From NCBI GenBank assembly GCA_004331795.1, contig SJSR01000001.1, forward strand, positions 496,001 through 560,000: a DNA stretch of 64,000 nucleotides, given 5' to 3'. Numbering within the stretch: position 1 is the first letter of the stretch; each line of letters opens with the position of its first letter. Below, piece after piece: positions 1 to 10,226 of this stretch. Made by a program: the position numbers and the translations under genes. Origin of the DNA: Erythrobacteraceae bacterium CFH 75059 (GTDB taxonomy: Bacteria; Pseudomonadota; Alphaproteobacteria; Sphingomonadales; Sphingomonadaceae). The notes below the pieces were generated by a model that did not search any database, was not told where the DNA came from, and saw only the letters and a program-made list of their open reading frames with translations.

Positions 1-3000
1 ACCGACGCGTCCTACGAACGCGCCTTCGCCTGGTTCGATGCGGCCGAGAATGCCGGGAGCGAATTGCTCATCATCAAGGCCAACCACCTCTCCTTCGTTC
101 ACCGGCGGGTGCCGCTGGACCTGTTCCTGGTGCCGGAACGCAGCGGCGGCGTGACCACGGCGCTTTCGGTGCACGCGGGCGTGTGGACCAGTGCGGCGCT
201 CGCCGCTCCGGCACCGCAGGTTCCCCGGCTGCGCCGCCAGTTGCAGGCGCTCCTCGACCGGCTGGGCATCGACGCCACCGGGCATGCCGGCAAGGCGCTG
301 GTCCACGCGTTCACCGCCCTGCCGCACGATCTGCTGATCGGCTTCGACGACGAGAGCACGGCGCGCGTCGTCACGGCCATGATGACGCTGATGGACCGGC
401 CGCGTCCACGGGTGGTGCTGGTGGAGTCGTCGCTTGCCCGCCACCTGTTCGCGTTCGTCTGGCTGCCGCGCGACCTTCTCTCGACGCAGGTGCGCCTGCG
501 GATCCAGCGTCTTCTGGAAGAGGGCAACGAGGCCGCCCTCCTCAACTGGAGCCTGGAGGTCGAAGGCGGCAATCTGGCCCTGCTGCGCTTCGCGCTCGAC
601 GTGCGCACCTCGCGCACCCGCGTCACCGAGGCGCTGCTCGAAGAGCGGCTGCAGGACATGCTGCGCGGCTGGCAGGAGGCGGTGGAGCGCGAACTGAGCC
701 GGCTCGAGGACGCCAGCCGGGCGGCGGTGGTGGCCGCGCGGCTCGCCGAGGTCTTTCCCATCGGCTACCGCATCCACTACGGCGCCGCCGAGGCGGCTCA
801 GGACATTGCGCGCCTGCGCCGCCTCGTGCCTCCCGGCGCGGCGGGAGACGGGGACCAGCGCGGCGTGCGCCTCTACCGCAAGGAGGAGGATGAAACGGGC
901 GTTCTGCGGCTCAAGCTCTACCAGGCGGAAGGCACGCTGGCCCTGTCCGATGCGGTGCCGGTGCTCGAGAATTTCGGCTTCCATGTCCAGAGCGAGATGC
1001 CGACCCTGCTGGACGGGGGCCGCGCCGGCGCCATCCACGACTTCCTGCTGGGCACCTCGGCGCCGGAGCTGGCCGCCCGCGCCATGGAGCGGGCAGAGGT
1101 GATCGAGGACGCGATTGCCGCCGTGCTGAACGGCCATGCGGAGAATGACGGCTTCTACCGGCTGGTGGTGGAGACGACGCTCGATGCCCGGGCCGCCGGC
1201 TGGCTGCGGGCGCTGTATCATTACCTGCGCCAGACCGGGCTGACCTTCACCCTCGACACGGTGACCGGCGCGCTCCTGCGGGCGCCGCAGGTGACGGCGA
1301 ACATCGTGCGGCTGTTCGTCGCCCTGCACGACCCCGCCTTCGCCGGCTCGCGCGAAGCGGAAGCCGAAGAGGCGCGGGCGCACATCCGCCAGGCCCTCGT
1401 CTCCGTGAGCGCGATCAACGACGACCGGATCCTGCGCCTGTTCGCCGCGCTGGTGGAATCGCTGCTGCGGACCAACGCCTTTGCTCCGTCCGGCCAGGAG
1501 GCGCTGGCGTTCAAGATCGACCCGGCAAGTCTGCCAGCCCTTGCCCGGCCGCTGCCATGGCGGGAGATCTGGGTGTACAGCCGCCGGGTCGAGGGCATTC
1601 ACCTGCGCGCCGGGCCGGTCGCCCGCGGCGGCCTGCGCTGGTCGGATCGCCGCGACGACTTCCGCACGGAGGTGCTGGGGCTGCTCAAGGCGCAGCGGGT
1701 CAAGAACGCGGTGATCGTTCCCACGGGCGCCAAGGGCGGCTTCTATCCCAAGCAGCTGCCCTCGCCCGCCATCGACCGCGCCGGCTGGGCAGCGGAGGGG
1801 CAGGCGGCCTACGAAGTCTTCATCCGCGCGCTGCTGTCGATCACCGACAACCTCTCGGCCCGCAAGGTCATCCACCCGCCCGAAGTGGTGGTGCGCGACG
1901 GCGCCGACCCCTACTTCGTGGTGGCCGCCGACAAGGGCACCGCGCGGTTTTCCGATGTCGCCAACGCCATCGCTCTCGAGAAAGGGTTCTGGCTGGGCGA
2001 TGCCTTCGCCAGCGGCGGCTCCAACGGCTACGACCACAAGGCGATGGGGATCACCGCCCGCGGCGGCTGGATCTCCGTGCAGCGCCACTTTCGCGAACTG
2101 GGCGTCGACGTGCAGAGCGAACCCGTGCGCGTGGCGGGCTGCGGCGACATGTCGGGCGACGTGTTCGGCAACGGCATGCTGCTGTCCCGGGCCGTCAAGC
2201 TGGTGGCCGCGTTCGACCACCGCCACATCTTCATCGATCCCGACCCGGATCCCGAGACGGCATGGGAGGAGCGCAAGCGGCTGTTCGACCTGCCCTCGTC
2301 GAGCTGGGCGGATTATGACACCAGCCGGCTGTCGCGAGGAGGCGGCGTGTACCGGCGCGACGCCAAGAGCATCACCCTGTCGGCGGAGGCGATGGACATG
2401 CTGGGCCTGCCGCAGGCCGAGATCGAACCCGACGCGCTCATCACCGCCATCCTGAAGGCGAAGACCGACCTGTTCTGGTTCGGCGGCATCGGCACCTACG
2501 TCAAGGCGGCGGCGGAAAACAACGCCGTGGTCGGCGACCCCGGCAACGACGCGGTGCGGGTGAACGGCAGCGAGCTGGGCGCCAGGGTCGTCGGCGAAGG
2601 CGCCAATCTGGCGCTGACCCAGGCGGGCCGGATCGAGTTCGCGCGCGCGGGCGGGCGCATCAACACCGACTTCATCGACAATTCGGCGGGCGTGGACTGC
2701 TCGGACAACGAGGTCAACATCAAGATCGCCCTGGCCGCAGCCATGCGCGCCGGCACGCTCACGCTGGAGGATCGCAACGCGCTGCTTGCGGAGATGACCG
2801 ACGAGGTCGCCGAACTGGTCCTCGACGACAACCGCAATCAGGCGCTGGCCCTGTCCATCGCGGAAATGGGCGGCCGTCAGGCGGCGGAACCCTACGCCCA
2901 CCTCATTGCCTCGCTTGAACGGCTAGGCGCACTCGACCGGATGTCGGAAGGCCTGCCGGACGCCGACGAGCTCAGCCGGCGCGCGGTGGAGGGGCGCGGA

Positions 3001-4017
3001 CTTGAGCGGCCCGAGCTGGCGGTGCTGCTGTCCACGACCAAGCTGCTGCTGCAGGACCAGATCGAAGCCGACGATCCCGTCATCGCCGGACCCTACGAGG
3101 ACATCCTGCTGAATGCCTTCCCCCGCCCCATGAGGGAGCGGTTCGGGACCGAGCTGCGCCAGCATCGCCTTCGCCGCGAGATCGTCGCCACCAAGCTCGC
3201 CAACAGGGTGATCAACCGGCTGGGCATTCTGCATCCGTTCGAGCTGGCCGAGGAGGAAGGCGTGTCGCTGGGCCAGGTCGCGGCCGCCTTCGTGATCGTC
3301 GACAGGCTGATGGGTCTCGAGGAATTGTGGGCGCGGCTGGAAACGGCGGAGATGACCGAAAGCGCCCGCCTCCTGCTGCTCAGCCGCCTCGGACTGGCCA
3401 TTCGCAGCGAGATGGCTGACCTGCTCCGGACCGGTCGGTCCCTTGCGGACCCTGTCCAGGTGCTTGGCGAATTGCGTCAGGGCGTCGACGCCCTCGGCGT
3501 GGACACCTTCGACCTTCTCGCACCCGAAACCCGCCAGCATTCCAATCGCATCCTTGCCGAGCTGGAGGACGCGGGCGCTCCCGACGCGCTGGCACGGGAG
3601 GTGGCGCACCTGTTCGACATGGACGGGGCCATCGGGGTCGCCGACCTTGCCCGCGAGATCGGCGTGGACACGCACGAAACCGCGCGCATGTTCATCACGC
3701 TGGGAGACCGGCTGGGACTCGACTGGGCGCAGAGCACCGCCTCGATCATGACCCCGAGCGACGTCTGGGAACGGTTGCTGGTCGCCGGACTGGCGCGCGA
3801 TTTCCAGCAGCTGCGGCTGGATTTCCTGCGCCGCCTCGCGCGGAGCAAGCGGCGCAACGCGACGATCGAGGAATCCATGAAGGCCTGGCTCGAGAGCCGC
3901 GCGGTTCCCATATCCCTGTTCCGGGAAATGATCACGCGGGCGCAGCGTGACGGGGTCGTGACCGCGCCGATGCTGGCGCAGGTCGCGAGCATGGCGCGGA
4001 ACCTGCTTTGCCGGTGA
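1..4017 (+). CDS. gdhB: NAD-glutamate dehydrogenase, large 180-kDa type, 5' partial
   Basis: Oxidative deamination of glutamate to 2-oxoglutarate and ammonia with NAD, in the cytoplasm. The frame is open from base 1 and has no upstream start in the window, so the gene begins outside it. A TTG at 64 lies in frame but is internal. About 1338 residues are visible; the family is usually 1500-1600, so roughly 200-270 N-terminal residues are missing. The dehydrogenase core is recognisable from GAKGGFYPKQLP near base 1729, the nearby KAQRVKNAVIVP, the glycine-rich GCGDMSGDVFGNGMLLS near 2140 and GARVVGEGANLALTQ near 2580. The long C-terminal helical region typical of the large bacterial NAD-GDH class follows. 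The stop at 4015 is followed by a 58-base gap to the next gene on the same strand. The family call is secure; the symbol is used loosely. Confidence 0.93.
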   Translation, partial: TDASYERAFAWFDAAENAGSELLIIKANHLSFVHRRVPLDLFLVPERSGGVTTALSVHAGVWTSAALAAPAPQVPRLRRQLQALLDRLGIDATGHAGKALVHAFTALPHDLLIGFDDESTARVVTAMMTLMDRPRPRVVLVESSLARHLFAFVWLPRDLLSTQVRLRIQRLLEEGNEAALLNWSLEVEGGNLALLRFALDVRTSRTRVTEALLEERLQDMLRGWQEAVERELSRLEDASRAAVVAARLAEVFPIGYRIHYGAAEAAQDIARLRRLVPPGAAGDGDQRGVRLYRKEEDETGVLRLKLYQAEGTLALSDAVPVLENFGFHVQSEMPTLLDGGRAGAIHDFLLGTSAPELAARAMERAEVIEDAIAAVLNGHAENDGFYRLVVETTLDARAAGWLRALYHYLRQTGLTFTLDTVTGALLRAPQVTANIVRLFVALHDPAFAGSREAEAEEARAHIRQALVSVSAINDDRILRLFAALVESLLRTNAFAPSGQEALAFKIDPASLPALARPLPWREIWVYSRRVEGIHLRAGPVARGGLRWSDRRDDFRTEVLGLLKAQRVKNAVIVPTGAKGGFYPKQLPSPAIDRAGWAAEGQAAYEVFIRALLSITDNLSARKVIHPPEVVVRDGADPYFVVAADKGTARFSDVANAIALEKGFWLGDAFASGGSNGYDHKAMGITARGGWISVQRHFRELGVDVQSEPVRVAGCGDMSGDVFGNGMLLSRAVKLVAAFDHRHIFIDPDPDPETAWEERKRLFDLPSSSWADYDTSRLSRGGGVYRRDAKSITLSAEAMDMLGLPQAEIEPDALITAILKAKTDLFWFGGIGTYVKAAAENNAVVGDPGNDAVRVNGSELGARVVGEGANLALTQAGRIEFARAGGRINTDFIDNSAGVDCSDNEVNIKIALAAAMRAGTLTLEDRNALLAEMTDEVAELVLDDNRNQALALSIAEMGGRQAAEPYAHLIASLERLGALDRMSEGLPDADELSRRAVEGRGLERPELAVLLSTTKLLLQDQIEADDPVIAGPYEDILLNAFPRPMRERFGTELRQHRLRREIVATKLANRVINRLGILHPFELAEEEGVSLGQVAAAFVIVDRLMGLEELWARLETAEMTESARLLLLSRLGLAIRSEMADLLRTGRSLADPVQVLGELRQGVDALGVDTFDLLAPETRQHSNRILAELEDAGAPDALAREVAHLFDMDGAIGVADLAREIGVDTHETARMFITLGDRLGLDWAQSTASIMTPSDVWERLLVAGLARDFQQLRLDFLRRLARSKRRNATIEESMKAWLESRAVPISLFREMITRAQRDGVVTAPMLAQVASMARNLLCR

Positions 4018-4075
4018 GCCTGCGGCCCTCGCCCCCGGCAGGCCGTCCCGGCGTCGGCATGGGAGCACATGGGTG

Positions 4076-5302
4076 ATGCACGAGGCGGACGTGGTGATTG
4101 TCGGCTCCGGCCATGCCGGGGCGCAGACCGCCATCGTCCTGCGCCAGTGCGGCTTTGCGGGCAGCGTCCTGATGCTCACCCGCGACCGCCACCTGCCCTA
4201 CGAGCGGCCGCCCCTGTCCAAGGACTATCTTCAGGGAGCGCGCCTGTTCGAGCGGATCATGCTGCGCCCGGCATCGTTCTGGGAGGAGCGCGCCATCACC
4301 ATCCGCACCGGCGCCAACGTAGCCGATGTCGATCCCGCACGGCGCGCGGTCACACTCTCCAGCGGCGAACGGATCGGCTATGGCCAGCTCGTGTGGGCCG
4401 CCGGCGGCGACCCGCGCATGCTGTCGTGCCCCGGCTCCCATCTCGAGGGCATCCATGCCGTGCGTTCGCGCGATGACCTCGACCGGTTGCGGGCGGATCT
4501 CGACGCGGGCGCCAGCCGGGTCGTCGTGGTGGGCGGCGGCTATATCGGCCTCGAAACCGCCGCCGTGCTGCGCGCACTTGGTCGCGACGTCACTCTGGTC
4601 GAGGCCGAGGACCGCCTGCTGTCCCGCGTGGCGGGCGCGGAACTGTCGCAGTTCTTCCTGCGCGAGCACCGCGCCCACGGCGTGAACGTGGTGCTGTCGG
4701 CGCAGGTCGACGCGTTGACCGGACGCGCCGGCCGGGTCGAGGCGGCCCGGCTCGACATCGGAGAGGAGCTGGCCTGCGACGTGGTGGTCGTCGGAATCGG
4801 CATCGTGCCGGCGGTCGGGCCACTGATCGCCGCGGGCGCGGTCGGTGCCAACGGGGTCGACGTGGACGAGTACTGCCGCACCAGCCTGCCCCACGTGTTC
4901 GCCATCGGCGACTGCGCGGCGCACGCCAATCCCTATGCCGATTACGAGATCATCCGGCTCGAATCGGTGCAGAACGCCATGGACATGGCCGGCGTGGCGG
5001 CACGCACCATCTGCGGCGATCCGCAGCCTTACCGGTCATTGCCATGGTTCTGGTCCAACCAGTACGACCTGCGGCTCCAGACGGTCGGACTGTCCGCCGG
5101 GCATGACACGGCGGTGGTGCGCGGGCGCATGCAGGAACGGACCTTTTCCATCCTGTATCTGAAGGAAGGCCGGGTGCGGGCGCTCGACTGCGTCAACGCC
5201 ACCCGCGACTACGCGCAGGGGCGGCGACTGGTCGAACAGCGCGCCGAGATCGACCCTGACCTGCTCGCCGACACGTCCGTACCCCTCAAGGACATGCTCT
5301 GA
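4076..5302 (+). CDS. FAD-dependent ferredoxin reductase (CamA/ThcD type)
   Basis: NADH-dependent reduction of a [2Fe-2S] ferredoxin that in turn feeds a P450 or other oxygenase. The 408-residue length fits putidaredoxin/rhodocoxin reductases. An N-terminal FAD-binding [11 protein letters not shown] motif, a central NAD-binding [14 protein letters not shown] motif and a second FAD motif [10 protein letters not shown] occur in the usual order. The C-terminal domain contains the family-typical [17 protein letters not shown] at 4061 sits 10 bases before ATG 4076; an in-frame GTG at 4073 is equally possible. The last 17 bases overlap the convergent queG gene. A CYP153-like P450 lies about 3.4 kb downstream on the same strand and is a plausible end user, but no ferredoxin gene is present in the window. 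Confidence 0.88.
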   Translation: MHEADVVIVGSGHAGAQTAIVLRQCGFAGSVLMLTRDRHLPYERPPLSKDYLQGARLFERIMLRPASFWEERAITIRTGANVADVDPARRAVTLSSGERIGYGQLVWAAGGDPRMLSCPGSHLEGIHAVRSRDDLDRLRADLDAGASRVVVVGGGYIGLETAAVLRALGRDVTLVEAEDRLLSRVAGAELSQFFLREHRAHGVNVVLSAQVDALTGRAGRVEAARLDIGEELACDVVVVGIGIVPAVGPLIAAGAVGANGVDVDEYCRTSLPHVFAIGDCAAHANPYADYEIIRLESVQNAMDMAGVAARTICGDPQPYRSLPWFWSNQYDLRLQTVGLSAGHDTAVVRGRMQERTFSILYLKEGRVRALDCVNATRDYAQGRRLVEQRAEIDPDLLADTSVPLKDML

Positions 5303-6362
5303 GCTGCGCCGCGGCCCATCCGGCCGCCTCCGCGACGAGGGCGCTGGCATCCGCGGTCAAGGCGTCCACCAGCGCCAGAAGCGACCGGTCGCCGCTGTTG
5401 CCGGCGGCAATGAGGCAGTTCCGCACGAACCGGTAGCGGCCGATCCGTTTCACCGCCGAGCCGGAGAAGCGCGCCCGGAACCCGGCGTCGTCGAGGCGCA
5501 GGAAGTCCGCCAGAGGCGGGGCGACAAGCTCCGGCCGGGCTTCGAAGCGGTGATGGGCCGCGGCGGCTGCGGCAAACTTGTTCCACGGACACACCGCCAG
5601 GCAGTCGTCACAGCCGTAGATCCGGTTGCCGATGGCGGCGCGAAACTCATGCGGGATGGGTCCGGCGTGCTCGATGGTGAGGTAGGAGATGCACCGGCGC
5701 GCATCGAGCCGGTACGGCGCCGGGAAGGCACTGGTCGGACACGCATCCTGACAGGCGCGGCACGAACCGCACAGATCCCGGTGCGGCGCGTCGGGCGCGA
5801 ACGGGATGACGGTGTAGATCGCGCCGAGAAACAGCCACGAGCCGTGCGCGCGGCTGACCACGTTGGTGTGCTTGCCCTGCCAGCCGATCCCCGCCGCCTG
5901 TGCGAGCGGCTTCTCCATCACCGGCGCGGTGTCGACAAACACCTTAAGCCGCGCATCGGCGATCCCGAGGGACTGCGCCTCCGCCACGAGCCAGCGGGCC
6001 AGCGCCTTCAGCGCCTTCTTGACGACATCATGGTAGTCGCGTCCCTGCGCGTAGACGGACACCCGCCCCACCTCGCCGCGCCCTTCCAGCGCCAGCGGAT
6101 CGTGGCGCGGCGCGTAGCTCATTCCCAGGGCGATGACGCTGCGCGCTTCGTCCCACAGCGTCTGCGGCGCCGCCCGCTCCTCCGCCCGGCTCTCCATCCA
6201 CGCCATGCTGCCGTGCCGTCCCTCGTCCAGCCATGCCAGCAGCCGGGCGCGGCGCAGCGGATCGGTGGCGGCCGGGGCGAAGCCCACGGCGACGAAGCCA
6301 AGCGCGCGGGCCTGTTCCCGGAGGCGGGCGGCCAGAACGCGTGTCGCATCGTTGTTAACCAT
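5286..6362 (-). CDS. queG: Epoxyqueuosine reductase QueG
   Basis: Last step of queuosine biosynthesis in tRNA: reduction of epoxyqueuosine to queuosine, using cobalamin and two [4Fe-4S] clusters. The 358-residue length is normal for the family. Two ferredoxin-type cluster motifs are visible, [12 protein letters not shown] and, later, [13 protein letters not shown], matching the QueG pattern. The upstream region carries [15 protein letters not shown] and [10 protein letters not shown], also family-typical. A short C-terminal HEAT-like helical segment follows ([12 protein letters not shown]...). The ATG at 6362 is the only sensible start. The gene faces the ferredoxin reductase and overlaps its 3' end by 17 bases. 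The promoter must lie in the 44-base gap shared with the divergent ABC transporter gene. Confidence 0.93.
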   Translation of the reverse strand: MVNNDATRVLAARLREQARALGFVAVGFAPAATDPLRRARLLAWLDEGRHGSMAWMESRAEERAAPQTLWDEARSVIALGMSYAPRHDPLALEGRGEVGRVSVYAQGRDYHDVVKKALKALARWLVAEAQSLGIADARLKVFVDTAPVMEKPLAQAAGIGWQGKHTNVVSRAHGSWLFLGAIYTVIPFAPDAPHRDLCGSCRACQDACPTSAFPAPYRLDARRCISYLTIEHAGPIPHEFRAAIGNRIYGCDDCLAVCPWNKFAAAAAAHHRFEARPELVAPPLADFLRLDDAGFRARFSGSAVKRIGRYRFVRNCLIAAGNSGDRSLLALVDALTADASALVAEAAGWAAAQLRACP

Positions 6363-6406
6363 GGTCGGGGTTGCCTGCGTAAGGACCGGGTCTGTACACC
6401 GCCGGC

Positions 6407-7438
6407 ATGGAGGCTGCGCCGGACATGCTTGCTCTCTCGGCTCCTACCGCCTCTGCGCCGACGCAGGCAATGGAGGACGCGCGGCCGCCGGCGGTGATGG
6501 CGCGCGGACTGGTCAAGCGGTTCGGCGGCACGGAGGCGGTGGGCGGCGTCGATCTCACCGTTCCGGCCGGTGCGATCTACGGGATCCTCGGCCCGAACGG
6601 CGCGGGCAAGACGACCACCATGCGCATGCTGCTCGGCATCATCGACCCCGACAGCGGCACCCGGATCGTCCTGGGGCACGAGCGGCCACACCAGGTTGCG
6701 CGCGCCATCGGCTATCTGCCCGAGGAACGCGGCCTTTATCCGGCCATGAAGGCGGTGGACGCCATCGCCTTCATGGGCGCGTTGCGGGGCCTTCCGCAGC
6801 GGGTCGGCCGGGAGCGTGGCCGCGCGATGCTCGAGGCCCACGGGCTCGGCAACGCCGCTGACCGGCAGATCCGGCACCTGTCCAAGGGCATGGCGCAGAC
6901 CGTGCAGCTGCTTGGCACCCTCGTGCACCGGCCGCGCCTCGTCGTGCTGGACGAGCCTTTCTCCGGCCTCGACGCCATCAACCAGGGCAAGCTCGAAACC
7001 ATGATCCGCGATCTCGCCGCCGCGGGCACGACCGTGATCTTCTCGACCCATGTGATCGCCCATGCCGAGCGGCTGTGCGAGCGCATCGCCATCATTGCCG
7101 GCGGGCGTGTTCCGTTCGAGGGGCGCGTGGATGAGGCGCGCGACCGCATCCCCGCCCAGGTCCGGCTCGAAACGCGCGCCGGGGACGGCCCGTGGCGCCG
7201 CAGGTTGCCCCCCGGTGCTGCCGCCGGGCGCAAGGAGGGCGGCGGCCACTGGTGGACCTTTCCGCTGCCCGCTACGGGCATCGAAGCCATGCTGCGCGAC
7301 CTCGTCGAAGGACAGGCCGGCATCCTCTCGCTCTCGATCGAGCGGGCCGGTCTTCACGATGCCTTCATGCACATCGCCGGAGAGGCGGCCGCGCGGGCGC
7401 TGGCGAACGGCAGCGCCGCCGACGGATCGCCGGCATGA
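6407..7438 (+). CDS. ABC transporter ATP-binding protein (NatA-like)
   Basis: Cytoplasmic ATPase that powers the membrane permease encoded directly downstream. The 343-residue protein shows the Walker A motif GPNGAGKTT (near base 6592), a signature-like HLSKGMAQ, a Walker [12 protein letters not shown] and the switch histidine in [13 protein letters not shown]-terminal extension of about 100 residues (DUF4162-like) follows, as in NatA-type Na+ or lipid exporters. About 35 residues precede the ATPase domain, so a later start, for example the M of MEDARPP, cannot be excluded. The stop overlaps the next start as ATGA, which indicates translational coupling. The substrate cannot be read from sequence. 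Confidence 0.9.
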   Translation: MEAAPDMLALSAPTASAPTQAMEDARPPAVMARGLVKRFGGTEAVGGVDLTVPAGAIYGILGPNGAGKTTTMRMLLGIIDPDSGTRIVLGHERPHQVARAIGYLPEERGLYPAMKAVDAIAFMGALRGLPQRVGRERGRAMLEAHGLGNAADRQIRHLSKGMAQTVQLLGTLVHRPRLVVLDEPFSGLDAINQGKLETMIRDLAAAGTTVIFSTHVIAHAERLCERIAIIAGGRVPFEGRVDEARDRIPAQVRLETRAGDGPWRRRLPPGAAAGRKEGGGHWWTFPLPATGIEAMLRDLVEGQAGILSLSIERAGLHDAFMHIAGEAAARALANGSAADGSPA

Positions 7439-8688
7439 GCCGCAAAGCCGACAGCCCGCGCGAGCGACTGTCGCTGCCGGCGGCGGCGATGGTGGTGGCG
7501 CAGCGGGATTTCCTCGCCATCCTGCTCAGCCGCACCTTTCTGCTGTTTCTTCTGGGGCCGCTCTTTCCTGTTGCGGTGGCCGCGCTGGCGGGCGGCATCG
7601 GCGACCAGATGCGCGGATCGGTCGGCACACCGGCGCTGGCCGTGACCATGCCCGCGGGCGATGCGGCGCGCGTCGTGGCCGCACGGCGGCATCTCGGCGA
7701 GACGGTCGGCGTCGATCTGCCGGAGGTGCGGGTGATCCCCGCGCCGCCGGGCGGAGCCGCGGCGCTCCTCGGGCGGCCGGAGCTGAACGCCGGCGCCGTG
7801 CTGACCGGGACGCTGGCCGAGCCGGTGCTCCTCGGCCCGGAGGACCGCCTCCAGCGGTGGCAGGGGCTGGTGCGGCTTCTGCTGGCCGAGGCGCGCAGCA
7901 CCGGCACGCTGGAGGTGCCGGCCTTGGCGCTCGCGCCGGCGCGGCCCTCGACGAGCGATGCGCGGCGCGACCGAATGAGCGTGGCTCAGGGCGGACAGCT
8001 GCTGCTGTTCCTGCTGTCGATGCTGCTCGCGGGCATGGTGCTCTCGAACCTGGTGGAGGAAAAGGGCAACAAGATCATCGAGATCCTTGCCGCGTCGATC
8101 CCCATGGATGCGGTGTTCCTGGGCAAGCTGTTCGCCATGCTGGCGATCTCCTTCGTCGGCATCGCCGTGTGGGCCGCGGCGGGCGGAGCGCTGCTGTGGC
8201 TGGCGCGTGATGCGCTCCCGCCCGTTCCGGCACCGGCGGTCGGCTGGCCGCTGTTCGCGCTGCTGTTCGTGCTCTACTTTGCCCTCAACTACCTGCTGCT
8301 TGGCGCGATCTTCCTCGCCATCGGCTCGCTTGCCGCCAGCGTGCGCGAGGTGCAGACGCTGTCGATGCCGGTGACCATGAGCCAGATGCTGATCTTCTTC
8401 CTCGGCAACCTCGCCGTGGCCAACCCTGACGGCGGCGTGGCCTGGGCGGCAACGGCATTTCCCCTGTCGTCGCCCTATGCCATGGTGTCACGCGCGGCGC
8501 AGGAGCCTGGTCTCGGCGTCCATGCTCTTGCCCTTGCCTGGCAAGTGCTGTTCGTGGCCCTGTTCATCCGCGGCGGCGCAACCCTTTTCCGCCGCCGCGT
8601 CATGCATTCGGGCGCGCCGCGCCGGCCGTGGCGCGAACGCCTCCGGCTCCGGCGTGGCCGCGACGCGGCTGAATTGACATCGGTGTAA
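7435..8688 (+). CDS. ABC-2 type transporter permease (NatB-like)
   Basis: Membrane subunit of the ABC exporter whose ATPase is the preceding gene. The ATG at 7435 overlaps the upstream stop by four bases, which fixes the start even though the frame is open further upstream. The 417-residue protein begins with one hydrophobic segment (FLLFLLGPLFPVAVAAL). A roughly 130-residue extracytoplasmic domain follows, then a block of five or so membrane segments beginning at LLLFLLSMLLAGMVL. The sequence LVEEKGNKIIEILAASI is a hallmark of the NatB/ABC-2 family. No substrate-specific neighbour is present. The terminal arginine-rich tail (RRRVMHSGAPRRPW...) is probably cytoplasmic. Confidence 0.88.
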   Translation: MSRKADSPRERLSLPAAAMVVAQRDFLAILLSRTFLLFLLGPLFPVAVAALAGGIGDQMRGSVGTPALAVTMPAGDAARVVAARRHLGETVGVDLPEVRVIPAPPGGAAALLGRPELNAGAVLTGTLAEPVLLGPEDRLQRWQGLVRLLLAEARSTGTLEVPALALAPARPSTSDARRDRMSVAQGGQLLLFLLSMLLAGMVLSNLVEEKGNKIIEILAASIPMDAVFLGKLFAMLAISFVGIAVWAAAGGALLWLARDALPPVPAPAVGWPLFALLFVLYFALNYLLLGAIFLAIGSLAASVREVQTLSMPVTMSQMLIFFLGNLAVANPDGGVAWAATAFPLSSPYAMVSRAAQEPGLGVHALALAWQVLFVALFIRGGATLFRRRVMHSGAPRRPWRERLRLRRGRDAAELTSV

Positions 8689-8748
8689 AGACCTTCATCA
8701 TGGCCGTGCCGGCCCGGAAGAAGCCGGGTGCAAGCACGGAGAGCATGG

Positions 8749-10083
8749 ATGGGCATGGAAGCGCCTGGCGGAGTGGCCTTTCGGACAGCGCCGACGGCGG
8801 CGGAAGCGTTGCGCACGCACCTGGCCGAGCATCCCGAGCAACGGCTGCATCATCCTCATCCCTTCGACGTCAGCCGTTCCGACATCTATGCCGAGGATCG
8901 TTGGCAGCCGATCTTCGCCGCCATGCGCGCCGCAGGGCCGCTTCACCACATTCCCGAAAGCCCGTTCGGGCCGTACTGGGCGGTGGTTCAGCACAAGGCG
9001 GTGCAGCACGTCGAGTCGCTGCCCGACCTCTACTCGTCGAGCTGGGAATATGGCGGCATCACGATCCTTGATGCGCTGAGCGACGAGGAACTCGCGACGC
9101 TGGGACGCGAGCGGTTCGAACTGCCGATGTTCATCGCCATGGACCGGCCCAAGCACACCGGGCAGCGGCGCACCGTCGCGCCGGCCTTCGCGCCCCAAGA
9201 GATGAAGCGGCTCGAAGCCGACATCCGCCGGCGCACCGGCGAGGTTCTGGACACGTTGCCGCGCGGGGAGGTGTTTGACTGGGTTGACCGGGTGTCGATC
9301 GAGCTGACCACCGGCATGCTGGCGATCCTGTTCGACTTTCCGTGGGAGGACCGGCGGCTGCTCACCTTCTGGTCGGACTGGGCCGGCGACACCGAGCTTG
9401 CCAGCATCCGCGCTCTCGACGAGCAGCGGCGCGCGATCCTGTACGAGATGGCGGCCTATTTCCAGCAGCTTTGGATGCGCAAGGCGCAGGCTGAACCCGG
9501 ACCCGACCTCATCTCCATGATGATCCATTCTCCGGCCATGAACCAGATGGAACCGCAGGAATTCATGGGCAATCTCGTGCTGCTGATCGTCGGTGGCAAC
9601 GACACCACGCGCAACACCATGTCCGGGATCATCCATGCCTTCGACCGCTTCCCGGATCAGCGCAAGCTGTTCGAGGAACAGCCCGATCTGATCCCGAACG
9701 CGGTGCAGGAGTGCATCCGCTACCAGACGCCACTCGCCCACATGCGCCGCACCGCCAAGGAGGATGCCGAACTGTTCGGCCAGCAGATCCGGCGCGGCGA
9801 CAAGCTCGTGCTGTGGTATCTGTCGGCCAATCGCGACGAGGAGGTGTTCGACGAGCCGGACCGGCTCGACATCACCCGCGAGAACGCGCGGCGGCATCTC
9901 GCCTTCGGATACGGAATTCACCGCTGCGTGGGCGCGCGGCTGGCCGAACTGCAATTGCGCATCCTGCTGGAAGAGATGCACGCCCGGCGGCTCAGGGTCC
10001 ATGTCGCCGGCGATGTCGAGCGGGTCCGTGCGAATTTCGTCCATGGGTTCCGGCGGCTGGAGGTGGAGGTGACGCGCTTCTGA
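8749..10083 (+). CDS. Cytochrome P450, CYP153-like
   Basis: Haem-thiolate monooxygenase. The 444-residue soluble protein has the I-helix oxygen-activation motif GGNDTTRN, the K-helix ExxR in ECIRYQTP, and the haem loop FGYGIHRCVGARLAELQL with the ligand at Cys393. ILFDFPWEDRR and IVGGNDTTRNTMSG resemble the CYP153 terminal alkane/fatty-acid hydroxylases of alphaproteobacteria; this subfamily call is by eye. GGAGAG at 8738 is five bases before ATG 8749, which I prefer over the in-frame GTG at 8728. Class I bacterial P450s need a ferredoxin and a reductase. A reductase is encoded at 4076-5302, but the ferredoxin must be elsewhere. Confidence 0.87.
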   Translation: MGMEAPGGVAFRTAPTAAEALRTHLAEHPEQRLHHPHPFDVSRSDIYAEDRWQPIFAAMRAAGPLHHIPESPFGPYWAVVQHKAVQHVESLPDLYSSSWEYGGITILDALSDEELATLGRERFELPMFIAMDRPKHTGQRRTVAPAFAPQEMKRLEADIRRRTGEVLDTLPRGEVFDWVDRVSIELTTGMLAILFDFPWEDRRLLTFWSDWAGDTELASIRALDEQRRAILYEMAAYFQQLWMRKAQAEPGPDLISMMIHSPAMNQMEPQEFMGNLVLLIVGGNDTTRNTMSGIIHAFDRFPDQRKLFEEQPDLIPNAVQECIRYQTPLAHMRRTAKEDAELFGQQIRRGDKLVLWYLSANRDEEVFDEPDRLDITRENARRHLAFGYGIHRCVGARLAELQLRILLEEMHARRLRVHVAGDVERVRANFVHGFRRLEVEVTRF

Positions 10084-10226
10084 CCGCCTCCCGCCGGCGG
10101 CGCATCCTCAGCCTTCGCGAAAGCGGTGGGCACCTGCACCGGCTGGTTTGACCGCACTGCCATCCATTCCGGTCCGCCTGACAGGCAGCGGCGGGTGCAC
10201 TTCGCGCGATTGGGACGCGTCGGGAA

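Noticed and set aside
2923-4179. A 418-residue minus-strand frame opposite the end of gdh
   Set aside because: Opposite conserved NAD-GDH sequence and without any motif; no ribosome site.
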